A DNA stretch of 64,000 nucleotides from Zygnema cylindricum (GCA_037447655.1 JBBHKE010000060.1:1-64000), one strand, 5' to 3'; positions 1 to 11,726 are shown, counted from the first letter of the stretch. Notes: a model not told the origin generated them from the letters alone. Translations and numbers: made by a program.

Positions 1-3000
1 TCTTCACTAAGCTAAGGAAAATCCCTACTGTAGAAATAGAGTATGGGGATGGGAGAGTTGTTACTACAGATCTAGTGGGATCAGTTGACCTGAAAGTTTT
101 AGTGGGGGGTAAGACCTCTATTCTCACTTTCTCAGATGTGCTTTATATTCCTCAACTAGGTAAAAATCTTGTTTCTACATCTGTGTTAGATGACAAAGAG
201 TTTGATACTTTCACTAGAAATGGAGTTTTTACAGCCAAGTATGGGGACGAAGTTTACTTCACTGCAGATAAGGGTAGCCAAGGAATGTTTAGGCTTAACC
301 TAAGTAATGAAAAGAAGAATGCTTACTATGTTGGTGTCCCAAAATTGATGATTTGGCATAAACGGTTGGGGCATGTGCATTTTGATAGGTTGAGGGAGAT
401 GAAGAAGATGGGTGTGGTAGAAGGCATCCAGTTCAGTGATAATGAAATGGTGGATGATTGTAGTGGTTGTGCCCAAGGAAAAACTCACAGACTTCCTTTT
501 CCTAAAGCCGCCACATATAGGGGTGAAAAAGTAGTAGATTTGATCCACACAGATATTTGGAGACCAGCAAGGGTACCCTCAGTTGGAGGGGAAAGATATA
601 TGTTGACAATCACTCATGATTGGTCTAGAAACACTAGAGTTTATTTTCTAAAAACAAAGTCAGAAAACACCAACTTACTTCAAAGAATACAAAGCTTGGA
701 GTGAGAAGTTGCATGGAACCCCCATTAAGAGAATAAGATGTGATAATAGGGGAGAGTATACCTCTAACCAATTTGAGGAATACTTAAGAGATGAGGGAAT
801 TCAACACCAAAAAACTGTACCACATAATCCGAAACAAAATGGTGTAGCAGAAAGGCTAAACCGAACACTAGGAGATAGTGTATGCAGTATGTTGGCTGAC
901 AAGAAAATAGGAAAGAGATTTTGGGCAAAAGCCATGAACTGTGCCAATTACATTAAAAATAGAGTCCTCACATCAGCAGTCAAAGGTATGACACCTTATG
1001 AGAGATAGGTTGGAAGAAAACCAAATATCTCTCACCTTAAAGTTTTTGGTAGTGAAGTTTACAGTCTAGATACGGATAAGAAAAACTGGAAACTTGATGC
1101 TAACGAAAAACCTGGATATTTTTGTGGGATATGATGAGGATGTTAGCGGATATAGAGTTTATGACTTAGCAAAGCAAGATATCATTTTGGTAAAACACCT
1201 AGTTGTCATGGATGAAGGAAAGTCACTTGACCCCTTTAAATATACTAAGAAGATAAGAATCACGTTTGAGTCCGAGAGTGAGGAGAACTCTGTTTTTCCC
1301 GAAAAGGACATGAGTGATACCGTGATTGCAGATTCAAGGGAGATCCAAGATACAGGATAGCTACCAGATACTACACATATTCCCATGGATTTCGAAGACA
1401 GAAGAGGAGGAATCGGAACCATCTTCCATGAATAGGGGAGCTAATGAGACACTAAAGAGGAACCCAAGACTTCCCTCTATTCCAGCTTCAGAATTTGAAG
1501 GTGGGAGAAGGAGCAGCAAAAGGCTTCAAGAGAAACCGGCGATTCATAAGGTAACTAAGCTATCACATCCTGATGAGCCTCAATCATACTTAGAGGCAGT
1601 GAACAGTCCAGAAAAGGACAGATAGATCAGGGCTATAAATGATGAAATGGCTTCCATCATGGAAGAAAATACCTGGGAACTAGCAGATTGCCCTCCAGAC
1701 AGAAAACCTATTGGGTGTAAATGGGTCTTTAAACTAAAACTAAACCCTGACAATACCATCGAAAGATATAAGGCTCGTTTGGTGGCAAAGGGTTTCACCC
1801 AAAAGGAGGGGATTGACTATGAGGAGACATTCGCCCCAATTGTTCGTTTCCCATCAGTCAGGATTCTCCTCAGTCTAGCAATCGCGGAAGACATGGAAAT
1901 TCATCAGATGGACATTAAGACCGCCTTCCTCAATGGTGAGTTAGAGGAAGAAATCTTCATGAGGCAACCAGAGGGATTTGTGGAGAATGGAGAAGAGAGT
2001 AAAGTTTGCAGGCTCATAAAATCCTTATATAGACTTAAGCAGGCTCTACGACAATGGAATAAGAAACTAGATGAGTTTCATACTGGTCTACGATATATCA
2101 GGATCACCTCTGACCATTCTATCTAAATGTTTGAGGATACGAATGGTGTGGTCTTTATTGCAATTTATGTGGATGATCTGTTGGTGTTAAGTAAGTCTTT
2201 GGAAAAGATCAACAAGTTCAAAAAAGATCTAAGAAGCAGATTTTACATGAAAGATTTAGGGGAGGCAAGATATATTTTGGGAATTCAAATGGAAAGAGAT
2301 AGGGGTAAAAAGATCATACGACTCACTCAAAAAGAAGCAATAGGAAATATGCTTGAGAAATTTCAAATGGAGAAAGCTAACAGTTGTACCACTCTCATGG
2401 ACTTGAAAAAAGTAAGTGATGGGAGTGTAGAAGGAGGAGTGATAATCTTAGATGATCAGATGAGTCCAGAGGAGAGAGAGTTTATGAAGTCTATTCCTTA
2501 CAAACAAGTCGTAGGAAGTTTGATCTACTTTATGAACTGTACAAGGCCAGACATAGCGGCAGCAGTAGGAGTCCTCAGTATGAGTCTCAACGATCCTAGA
2601 AAGAGAGATTGGGAGGCAGCCAAGAGAGTCATGAGATATCTGGTTGGAACCAGAGAATTATGGTTGCATTTGGGAGGGGAGCACACTGATATTACCACTT
2701 GGAGTGATGCCAATTATGGGGATGCACCTTTGAGAAGATGCACTTCTGGATATGTTTTGTATGTGGGGGAAGGTGCTTGCTCTTGGAGCAGTAAGCAACA
2801 AAAGGTGGTTGCTCAGTCTACTATAGAGGCTGAGTGTATGGCGTCTTGTTCTGCTGTAAAAGAACTAATGTGGGTGAAGTCATTATTCCAAGAACTGGGA
2901 TATATCGAGGAGGGAGTGCATGAAATCTTTTGTGATAATCAAGCTGCAATCGCAATTTAGCCAATCTAAAACACCATTTCAAAGCAAAACATATGGACAT

Positions 3001-3179
3001 AAGATTAAGCTTCGTAAGAGAAAAAGTTGAAAATAAAATTTTAAATCTTGTGTATAGACCTAATGAAGAAATGGTGGCTGACATGATGACCAAACCTCTG
3101 CCCTCTCCTAAAATAAAATATTGTCGAAAAAAATGCGGGTTGAAAGAAAAATTAAAATTAGAAGAGAAAATAAGGGGAG
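1..3179 (+). pseudogene. Ty1/copia pol remnant (integrase, RT, RNase H), 5' end outside window
   Basis: This is the pol part of a copia retrotransposon, cut by the window start. In order it shows the pre-integrase zinc region (HKRLGH near 357-375, CSGC near 463), integrase core with HTDIW near 545 and DNRGEY near 742, the QNGVAERLNRT block near 835, reverse transcriptase from about 1665 (KWVFKLK, QMDIKTAFLNGE, YVDDLL near 2168) and RNase H (SGYVLYV, STIEAEC, CDNQAAIAI near 2935). The reading frame is broken at about 676-704, by a stop at 1006-1008, near 1110, by a stop at 2124-2126 and near 2957, so it is not functional. It is followed by a purine tract at 3167-3179 and an LTR start, which places this copy's 3' end. 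Family assignment is secure; no intact product is encoded. Confidence 0.93.
3167..3179 (+). other. Polypurine tract of plus-strand copia
   Basis: The purine-rich run AAAATAAGGGGAG sits directly before the TG that opens the LTR. In copia elements this is where plus-strand DNA synthesis is primed, so it marks the boundary between the internal region and the 3' LTR. Confidence 0.75.
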
Positions 3180-4202
3180 TGTTGAAATTAATAGATTTCT
3201 TGAGTATTTTCTAGGTTTAAAATGTGAGTATAAAAAAAAGAGAAAGGACAGACAGCCTGCCTACACCTCTTCTCTCTAGCCCCCATACTTGTTGTAGTCA
3301 CTGAAGGAGAGAGAGAGTGGTTGATCCATGGCTTCCTTAGTTCAACAGGCAGATATTTTTAAGACTACTAAAAATATACCTGAGGGACCCGGGATTTGAT
3401 CCCGGTACCTGCGGTTCGTCAAGCTGGCCGATAGTGGTCAGCTTTATCCTACTAGACTAGGACCAATGCTAAATGCTATAGTATGTGATAGATATATATA
3501 TATTTAGGAAGTAGCAAAACCATTTAACTAAAACTGTGTACGGCGTACATGGATACAGTTTTATAAATGTACCAATTCAAAACGGATACCACACATTTTG
3601 TTTCGACAACGAAACAAATATCGCGCAAGTATTTATTACGGCCAAGATTGCGTCTTGCTGCAAATCCAACGGCGCACATCATCGCCGAAATCTCGGAGTA
3701 GTCACTTTGGCCTTTAGTGACGTGGCATGACCTGGAGCCACGTGGAGAGATGACATTCGGTCATCGGAATTCCGAGGAATGTACGGACGTGTGAAAAGGA
3801 GACACGAGTCCGCTTAATAGTCTTGTCGTACATAGGCCGTACAAAAAGAACACCGCCAGTAGTACTTTTTGGTACGGTACAGTAATCTGATTGGTCCGTA
3901 CTTCAGTAGATAGAAGTTAGTAGAGGAAATCAGGACTTAGAAAATTTTGGTAGGTAGTCACCTCTCCCTTTGAGAGTTTGTACAAATTGGCATTTTTTAC
4001 TGCCTCATAACTTATCGGCTGGTTGGCCGTTTTCAGTGATTCTTTTTGCTACGGACTCAGGGGAGTCCAGGCTGCACAGGGGTGCATTCAAATTGTCAGT
4101 TTGCCTTCTTGGGTAGAAGTGGTCGTGGCTTAAAGTGGGTTAGTTAAATACTATCTAGAGGCTTCCTGTATTCTGTAGTCCAATGGAGGACACAGAATTG
4201 CA
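3180..4202 (+). mobile_element. LTR of plus-strand copia, about 1.02 kb
   Basis: It begins TGTTGAAATTAAT after the polypurine tract and ends GAATTGCA. Its start matches the start of the solo LTR at 6777-8010 (minus strand), and its last about 200 bases match the end of that LTR, including a shared CAGTGATTCTTTTTGCT and GACTCAGGGGAGTCCA region near 4035-4070. The LTR continues directly into a gag-like reading frame at 4203 rather than into flanking DNA, so it seems to be shared by two internal regions. A tRNA-like stretch lies inside it in antisense at about 3386-3472. Confidence 0.75.
3386..3472 (-). other. tRNA-like module inside the LTR
   Basis: Read on the minus strand, this contains a box A-like stretch (TAGTCTAGTAGGATAAAGC), a stem-loop at the anticodon position (GCTGACC pairing with GGCCAGC with one mismatch) and a T-arm of five perfect pairs (CCGGG/CCCGG) around the 7-base loop ATCAAAT. 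The acceptor stem does not pair convincingly, so I do not call a functional tRNA. A more diverged version sits at the matching place in the solo LTR near 7745-7830, so the module belongs to this LTR family. Confidence 0.5.
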
Positions 4203-4611
4203 GGTTATGGGCCCTCCCTCTAGGGTGCACACCTTCAATGGATCTGGGTTCATCTATTGGGAAGCCATGATGATGGGAGCTTTGTGTGAAAAACGATACT
4301 GGGGTATCGTCAGTGAACAAGTGAAACGTCCACCTTCGGGAACTCCACCAAGATTTGGGGGAGTAAGGTTTTCTGCAACAACGGCTACCTCTGCGGAGGA
4401 GGCAGATGATGGGGACAGCAGTGTGTCCGAAAAGGAAAAAGGGAAGGAGACACCCCTCACTCCTATTGCCATAGTATCAGGAGCGGCGACCGTGAAGACC
4501 GTGGAGAACGATACTCAAATGTGGGAGGATGTAAACATGGCTGCCAAGAACTTCATTCTGAGGCACCTCACTCAAGGTTTGGCCACTCCTCATCTTCACA
4601 TTTACACACGT
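4203..4611 (+). pseudogene. copia gag N-terminal fragment
   Basis: An open frame starting MGPPSRVHTFNG runs straight out of the LTR end. The pattern F-N-G-x-G-F-x-x-W followed by MMMGALCEKRYWGIV is typical of copia gag N-termini (FDGxNFxxWKxxM...LWxxV). It is truncated around 4611, where sequence shared with the LTR of the next element begins, so the C-terminal gag and zinc knuckles are missing. The open frame extends upstream to an ATG at 4183, but that part lies inside the LTR. It is either the start of a second element sharing this LTR or a rearranged part of the same one. Confidence 0.6.
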
Positions 4612-4872
4612 AGACTAATCAAAGTCCGCCAAGCACAAAATGTCCGCATGCTTTTTCGTCACGTATACTCAAAATTTGCGGCTACTTGAATTCCCGTACA
4701 CTGCAAGTCAACGACCACGTTTTCACGAAAACTTGACGTCAACGTATATGTACCTTCACGTCTATCAATCGTACATATAACTAAAAAAACTCCGGTTGAT
4801 TTATTCACAAGTCACTTTGACTATATTTGACTTTCTGGTCCTTAGCTGAAAATGGACGTAGAAATCTTAACA
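4612..4872 (-). mobile_element. 3' LTR of minus-strand copia, truncated
   Basis: About 260 bases align closely with 10340-10602, the other LTR of this element, sharing for example CTTTTTCGTCACGTATACTC and the TGTTAAGATTTCT start. The far part of the LTR (about 300 bases present in the other copy) is missing at the junction with the gag fragment. The two LTRs differ at many scattered sites, which implies an old insertion. Confidence 0.85.
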
Positions 4873-4885
4873 CCCCCTCTCTGGG
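4873..4885 (-). other. Polypurine tract of minus-strand copia
   Basis: On the minus strand the run CCAGAGAGGGGG directly precedes the LTR start TGTTAAG. It marks the internal side of the 3' LTR. Confidence 0.75.
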
Positions 4886-6771
4886 TCATTTTTTGCATAC
4901 TATCAATTGTCCTCACTAAATAGGACCAACTCCTGTGAGTTGATTACAAACAACTATTTTATCTCGAGGAACTGCCTTAGTCAAGTGATGTGCTTCTTTT
5001 TGAGCTGAACTAACAAACTCAAACTTTAAAACTTTCTTTTCAGCATGTTCTCTCACAAAATATGTTTGAATGTCTATATGTTTTGTCCTTGCGTGGTAAA
5101 CTAGATTTTTCATCAAAGCAATGCTAATCTGATTATCTATGAGAATTAACGTTTCCTTTATGGGTTCAAACCCTATCTCAGAATAAAAGTTGCGAAGCCA
5201 AATGGCTTCCTTTGCTGCTTGAGTAGCCGCCACGTATTCCGCCTCTGTGCTGGATAACGCCACAGAAGATTGACGTTTTGAACTCCAACTGATAGGTCCT
5301 CCTGAACACGTGAAAATCTAGCCGGTCGTGCTCCTCCTTGTGTCGAGGTCGCCTCCCCAATCCGCATCAACATAGCCAAAAAAATCAATGTCTCCAGTGT
5401 TCTTCAAAAATTGTAGGCCGTAATTTATAGTCCCTTTCTCATAACGTAAAATACGTTTAACAGTATACCAATGCTCTAGACGTGGGTAAGTCTATCGTTT
5501 TTGATTTCTATACCAAGAAGGTAACTTAACTCTCCAAGGTCAGTTGTCTCAAATTTGTTGTTCAAGAACCGCTTGACCTTTTCAACCTCGGCTGATAGAT
5601 AACCAAACACACTCATGTCATCGACATAAACTGAGACAATCACTAATTTTTTGTCTTCCTCAATAGTGTAAACTGCTTTATCTATGTCATATCTCTCAAA
5701 GCCCTATTTTCTCATTTCGGTGTCAAGTTTAATGTTCCAACACCTACGACTTTGTTTTAGACCATATATAGATTTGTGTAGTTTACACACCATGTGTTCT
5801 TTTCTTGGTTCTATCATGCCCTCTGGTTGTTCCATGTAGACTTCTTCCTCTAAATCCCCATTAAGAAATACAGTTTTGATATCTAGTTGATACATCTACA
5901 TTCCCTCTGCTGCCCCTAACGCTATTAGAATTTTGAGACTATTAAACTTCACTACTGGTGAGAAAGTTTCAGTGTTATTAACCCCCTCTTATTCGAAATA
6001 CCTTTTAGCAACTAACCTCGCTTTTTATCTTTCCACTCACCCATCTGATTTTCTCTTAATCTTAAAGACCCATTTACACCCCACAATGTTTTTCACTTAT
6101 GGGCGTTCTACTAAGGTCCAAGTTTTGTTTTTGATCAGTGAGTCATATTCTAATTCTATTGCCTTTTTCAATTTATTAGAATAAGAGCCCTCCGAAGCTT
6201 CATGAAAAGTTTGTGGATCCCCCTCTGCCGCCATAAAACAATAAGTTAAACCCACATCTTCCATTTCTTCAATGAGCCGTTTTGGTTTAGCACGTATTCG
6301 GTTAGATACTCTTTGAGGGGTTACCTTCAATCTCGATTGTTGAATCGGATTCCGAGAGGTTGTAATTTGCGAAGGTTGTGATGCCGGTAACTTCTCCACT
6401 TGTAAAGGCTGAAAGGTTGATGTTCCACCGGGGATGACGGATGTTTGAGCTGGAATGGAAATCGGCGTTGATGACGAAGGCTTCACTTCATCTTCTCTGC
6501 TTGGAGTACCTGGTGTTTGTGGAGACCCGCTTTCCAATTCTTTTTGATTGTTAAAGGGAACAGTGACAGTCTTTGGTCCTTCGTACCAAGGGTCAAAACT
6601 TCATGTCACATCTGAATTACATTCCTTCCCTTCATCTATAGTCACATCTCGGCTAACATGAACTTTCCTTGTAACTAGGTCATAAATTTTGTAAGCTTTT
6701 CTATTTATGTCATAACCTACAAAGACACTAGTCCAACTCTTCTTGTCAAATTTCTTTCTATTCTGTGCTGG
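4886..6771 (-). pseudogene. copia integrase C-terminus, reverse transcriptase and RNase H, decayed
   Basis: Reading from 6771 downward, the frame shows the integrase C-terminal segment (PAQNRKKFDKKSW, VFVGYD), a Ser/Pro-rich linker, the RT start (KNKTWTLVERP near 6100), the RT core (QLDIKTVFLNGDLEEEVYM near 5870, YGLKQS, YVDDM near 5610) and RNase H ending with STEAEYVA, LIDNQISIALMKN and the H-ARTKHIDI block near 5080. Several stops and frameshifts occur, for example near 6600, between 5900 and 6100, near 5490 and near 5300. It is the second half of the element whose first half lies beyond the solo LTR. Confidence 0.9.
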
Positions 6772-6776
6772 GATGT

Positions 6777-8010
6777 TGAAATTCCATAGGCTCCATTGCC
6801 CACAGAATCGCAGATCTAAAAGAAGCTAATCTAGATAGTGCCAACTCCAAGTTGATATAAACCCAAATGAACGATCCCTTGATAATCAGAACCTCAATAC
6901 ACCTTCATCCTTGTGAAGAGAAGACCTTTTGTGTGCTTAGTTCCACCACAGAATGCAAAGCTTGAATATGTGTTTTAGACAATATTCCCCACTTTGACTT
7001 TCCCACTGAATAAGTGCCACCCTGGCACGCAAAGACTTTGACCAATACACCCCTGTGTAGCTTGGACTCCCCTGAGTCGGCAGCAAAAAGAATCACTGAA
7101 TTTGCTCACCCGAGCATTAAGTTATGGCTGGTCAAAGATAACCTTTATAGTTACAAGCTCTCTTAGAGAGAGGTACCTAAATATCACTAAGTCTTGGTCT
7201 GCCTACTCACGACTACCTACTACTAAACCCTAGTCCAATAAGAACACTATTTAGTACAAGAAGGTACATTGGGAGATGTACTTATTGTACAACCATTGTA
7301 CGACATGGTCTACAAGGTGACACCTGTCAAATCGGGAGCCATGGTTCCTACTCCCATCTTCTTCGGTATCAAATAATGTGACGCCACGTGGTACCGCGTG
7401 ATGCTATCTCCGAATGCCGCCAAAAGCTAACTTCACGTGGCGGCTACAATGCCGGCCGTTCGATCAAAACATATTTTACACGGTTCAAATTCGCCTAGAT
7501 GCATGAATTGTTCCTCTTCGTTAGTCTGGTGTTAATTAGCTATCACGTTAATGTTTAGATATCTTTATAACCCGTCACGTGTATCGTTTCGTTAATGCCT
7601 TATTTGATAAGGCATACCACTTCAAATATTTCCATACACCTTGGTTCAAATCTGGTCTAGAGCAGCTTTTGGTTATTTATTAGTTGTTTAGAATTCTCTA
7701 CTTGTACATTTATAAATACCTATTGTGCCCTATGCATTTCATCGTTGACTCTAAGCTATAGGCTAAAGCTAGTGGCTATTATGGATGGTAGGTACCAGGA
7801 TCAAATCCTGATTTTGGTAGTCCTCTTATGGTACAAACTACGAATTAGTCTATCCTCTTTAGACAGCCATGGCTCTAGCTCTCTCTCTGGTCTTCAGTGA
7901 CTGCAACAACTATGGGGACGGGAGAGAGTTGAGCGAGAAGCAGGCTGCCTTTGCTGGCTTACTCTATTTATTTTTCCAATAGAGACCTAGAAAATACATT
8001 AATTTCAACA
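6777..8010 (-). mobile_element. Solo LTR inserted in minus-strand copia, 1.23 kb
   Basis: On the minus strand it opens TGTTGAAATT at 8010 and closes GGAATTTCA at 6777. The same 5 bases, GATGT on the plus strand, flank it at 6772-6776 and 8011-8015, a clean target-site duplication. Removing it rejoins the host integrase frame across ...FVHI and PAQNRKK.... There is no internal coding region, so it is the product of LTR-LTR recombination. Both ends match the plus-strand LTR at 3180-4202, so it belongs to that family and arrived after the minus-strand element it interrupts. Confidence 0.9.
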
Positions 8011-8015
8011 GATGT

Positions 8016-9198
8016 GAACAAAGGATTTACTCCCAAACACTTTAAAATGTTTAACATTTGGTTTAAATTCTGACCAAGCTTCTTCAGGTGTAATATCTTT
8101 CAGAGGAGTACTAGGGGAACGATTTTTCAAATAAATTGCAGTAAGGATAGCTTTAGCCCATAGGTTTTGACTTAGTTTTGCACTATGTACTAAATAACGT
8201 GCAATTTCAACTAAAGTTTGGTTAAGTCTTTCTGATACTCCGTTTTGCTATGGACTATAAGCTACTGTGAATTCTTGTTGTATCCCCCAAATTTTGCAGT
8301 TTTCCATAAAAGCATTAGAGGTATATTCTCCCCCATTATCGGACCTTAAAATATGGATTCGTTCTCCTGTTTGGTTTTCTACCATGGTTTTAAACTCTCT
8401 GAATTTCTCAAGGGCTTCACTCTTGGATTTCATAAAATACAACCATACTTTTTTAGTGCACTCATCCATAAACGTGATGAAATATCTAGAACCTCCAGAA
8501 CTTAAGGGGTGAGGACCGCTCAAGTCCAAATGAATAAGCTCCAGCTTCATTCTATGTTTGGGTTTATCATCTTTATGAAAATGAAGCCTTCTTTGCTTAC
8601 CTTAAGCACATCCTTCACACACCTTAAGGTTGTCTTTAGTGTTGACGTCCTCAAGTCCTTTGACCATCTTCTTTTCATTGAGTCGTTTGAGATTGTGCTC
8701 TCCCAGATGACCAAATCGTTGATGCCATAGCTCATAAATTTGTGCTCCTTTGCTAAATTTCATCTATGCATCTTCATCATCCAAACGTAGAGTAAAAAGA
8801 TTCCCTTTCGGATATCCAAAAGCGATTAGCTTTCCCTCACTCCTCAATTCACAACGTTCGTTTTTCTTTTTCTCAAATTTTTATTTTTAGTCCACTCTTC
8901 GAAGCATGCATAGCACTGAAAAGGTTATGCTTTAAACTTGGTAAGTATAAAACATCTTTTAAATGCCCTTCATGACTACCAGTATCACAGTATAAGTGTA
9001 ACTTAACCTTGCCTATTAAACAGGTCTCTAGAATCTTATCATCTGCCAGTATAATTAGTCAAGGATTTTGTAATGCTGTGAGAGAAGAAAAGATGGACTT
9101 GTCATTATACATATGATGAGATGCTCCAGAATCTATAATCCATTTACTTTTTTGAGCATTTGACAGTGTGAGAAAAAGCTTAGTCTCATCATGAATGG
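8016..9198 (-). pseudogene. copia protease and integrase, decayed
   Basis: Downstream of gag the minus strand shows the aspartic protease signature WIIDSGASHHMY near 9140, the pre-integrase segment (LWHQRFGHLG, CEGCA near 8600) and the integrase core: HLDLSGP near 8530, FMDECTKKVWLYF, SDNGGEYTS near 8340 and, after an in-frame stop near 8250, QNGVSERLNQT. The frame is interrupted at 8015 by the solo LTR. At least one nonsense codon, the TAG between AYSP and QNG, and several frame changes upstream of 8550 show that it is inactive. Confidence 0.9.
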
Positions 9199-10010
9199 TC
9201 ATGGCAAATAATGGTTTGTTTGTCGGTTCTTGTCTTTATTCCGACAAAGTGAAGACTTATGACTTGGTTTTCCACAATTGTAACAAACAATCTTTTTCCT
9301 AAAGTTTTCAGTTTCTTTCTTTTTAAATCTACAGTCAGCTGTCTGATGATTAGTTTTCCCACATATAGCACAAGTAGTTACCGACTCAGTACGTTCTATT
9401 GACTGTTTGCCTTTGGCATAAAGAGCTGCATCTGACTCTTTTTCCTCTTTTTTTATAATTTCAACTTCTCCTTGAATGAAATGCTGACATACTGCATCAA
9501 AGTCTAAAGTAGGTTGACTTTTCAAAGCCGTGAACATCATAACATACAGTGATGGTAATGACCTAAACAGTGTGAGGATCAAATCATCATCATTCAGTGT
9601 TGTGCCGACTGCGGCTAACTGTAACTTAAGCTCTTTCAGTCTATTAATATGGGTTTCCATAGTATCTCCACTCACTATACTAAAGTCCAGCAATTTGTTT
9701 TTTAATTGCATAATATTTGACGGATTAGTCCGCTCATGTACAGTCCTTAATTTATCCCACATAGCCTTAGGTTTTTCTAACTCAACTATGTGTAAAAGTT
9801 GACTGTCTTCCACTGCTAGAAAAAATAATGTCGCTACCTTTTCTTCCCTTCTATCATATCATGTTGCCATTAAAGCTTCAGTAGGTTATAGTTCAGTGCC
9901 TGCTTGAATACCCCTATAATTCTTATGTTTTAGAATTCGGGTCATCTTAGCTTTCCATAGTAAATAATTACTATCATTAAATTTCAGGATGTTTGTAATT
10001 TTACCTTGTA
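9199..10010 (-). pseudogene. copia gag with two CCHC zinc knuckles
   Basis: The longest open piece runs from 9813 to 9199. It has the UBN2-type gag core (MWDKLRTVHERTNPSNIMQL..., SLPSLY) followed by two retroviral-type zinc knuckles, CAICGKTNHQTADC and CYNCGKPSHKSSLC, both with C-x2-C-x4-H-x4-C spacing. The N-terminal part (FNDSNYLLWKAKM) lies in the same frame further upstream at about 9990-9900 but is separated by two stops near 9890 and 9860. Gag would form the particle that packages the element's RNA. Its place just after the primer binding site matches copia order gag-protease-integrase-RT-RNase H. Confidence 0.92.
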
Positions 10011-10022
10011 ATTTTACCTAAA

Positions 10023-10034
10023 GCTCTGATACCA
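10023..10034 (-). other. Primer binding site, initiator-Met tRNA type
   Basis: On the minus strand TGGTATCAGAGC directly follows the LTR end ...CAACA. This is the standard plant copia primer site complementary to the 3' end of initiator methionine tRNA. Confidence 0.9.
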
Positions 10035-10602
10035 TGTTGAGATTGAGAAAAAATGGCCATAAGATCGATCAATTACAAGACAATAAGCTAAGGAAAACAA
10101 TTATCTCTCTATATGAGAAAGCAAAGCTTAGTTACTGAACAAGAAAGAAGATAGATTAATTCCACGACAAAATAAGCACTCACTGCAAAAGCTAGCAGCA
10201 GTGAAAAGGAGAGAATCATTTAGTAGATTGATAATTGATTGATGCATAGTTTTGGTACATTTTTATATGTGTAGGTGTCGTGTAGACCTATGCAACTTGC
10301 GTGTCACGTAAAGATATAGAATCTAACTTGTGACACAGATTGACCAATCAAAGACCGCCAAGTACAAAATGTCCGCATCCTTTTTCGTCACGTATACTCA
10401 AAATTTGCGGCTACTTGACTTACCGTACACTACAAGTCAAGGACCACGTTTTCACGAAAAATTTGACGTCAACGTATATGTACCTTCACGTCTGTCAACC
10501 GTACATATAACTAACAAGACTCCGTTTGATTTATTCACACGTCACTTTGACTATGTTTGACTTTCTAGTCCTTAGCTGAAAATGGACGCAGAAATCTTAA
10601 CA
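10035..10602 (-). mobile_element. 5' LTR of minus-strand copia, 568 bp
   Basis: Bounded by TGTTAAGATT at 10602 and CAACA at 10035, next to the primer binding site. Its outer half is repeated at 4612-4872. The inner half has no counterpart there because the other LTR is truncated. Confidence 0.88.
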
Positions 10603-10670
10603 GTTAGTACATTCACAGCTAATGTGAAAGGTCCCAAGTTGAAATCCTAGTCGGCTCATCAATCCCTTTA
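10603..10670 (+). other. 3' part of a tRNA-like sequence at the LTR boundary
   Basis: Immediately outside the LTR the plus strand reads as the tail of a tRNA: a D-loop-like GTTAGTAC, a stem TTCAC/GTGAA around a 7-base loop, a variable AAGGTC, a T-arm-like CCAAGTTGAAATCCTAG and an acceptor-like GTCGGCTCA. The 5' part is missing, as expected if the retrotransposon inserted in the D-loop and the other side was lost. It may be a tRNA gene relic or a tRNA-derived SINE. Not functional as it stands. Confidence 0.4.
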
Positions 10671-11726
10671 TTGGGATCGTCCATTTTATCCCCCGATTCT
10701 AGGAATCTTAATTGGCACTCCATTGGACTGTGCAGGGACTACATTGAAAGAAAAAACATAGAGGCTCTTTGCATGAGTTTTTGATGTTTTTTTAATCAAT
10801 TTAACTCTCTTTGCTTTTATTCAATGAATGTTGTTCAGCAGTAATATCGATTAAACTCTCACCAACCAATAGTGCATTTTGTCAATCTCATAAAAATGTA
10901 ACTTTTTTCATTTGTGACGCAAAGAAAATATCGCACACGAGCTTCTAAAGCCCCAAAATGGTCCGAATCTCAACTCTAACAACATTAACTTGAGTGACCT
11001 AAGTGCAAACATTTTGTGAGCTCTGCTAACAAAAGTATTTTCAAACTCATTTTATTAGTTTCTATGCTTCTGCCTAATGAATGAAATCTTCTAAACGTTG
11101 ATTATAAATCAGAAACACTCGAAATCATAAACAATTATCTCGCTGATGGAATAAAAAAATATTTTAAGCAACAAAAAGGTCAAGTTAGATTGTATCTAAC
11201 TCCACTTGCTCGATTAAAAAGCATCCAAAGCATTAATAATAAATCAGAAAGACAACACATGGATCCAAAGCATTAATAATAAATCAGAAAGACAACACAT
11301 CTACAGTAACCATAGGTATAATGTATGAAAAAAATATGGAAATGTTATGTGGCCACGACATACTATAATTGCAATATGAGCGAAAATACTTATAATACGA
11401 CGTGCTTTCGCACTTTTGAAATAAAGAGGTGTAAGCGTGTAACCATGATTAAAAAGTGTGAAAACGCGCGAAACGTTACAACTGGTTATCCCTGTATTAT
11501 ACGAGTATTATATGAATATTCTAGGTATAATACAAGAATTCCCGGATGTAGCATTTGGCAGTTTAGAAGCATTGGTCAATAGTAACTTGATCACCTTGTA
11601 TGAGATCTTGCTCGTACGATTGCCCTTTTTTGTGTGCGGAAAAATTCGGTATTTCCTAGAATGTAGCAGTGCAAGAAATTGTTGTTTGGCGGCTAGTGCT
11701 ATATTCTCATATTGATGGCACACTTA
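10671..11726. other. Intergenic, no gene seen
   Basis: AT-rich sequence without a supportable coding region. The only structure noticed is a perfect 38-40 base direct duplication at 11223-11302 (unit begins ATCCAAAGCATTAATAATAA). Confidence 0.6.

Noticed and set aside
4183-4202. ATG at 4183 as the gag start
   Set aside because: These bases belong to the LTR end by comparison with the solo LTR, so the gag frame is taken to begin at 4203 onward.
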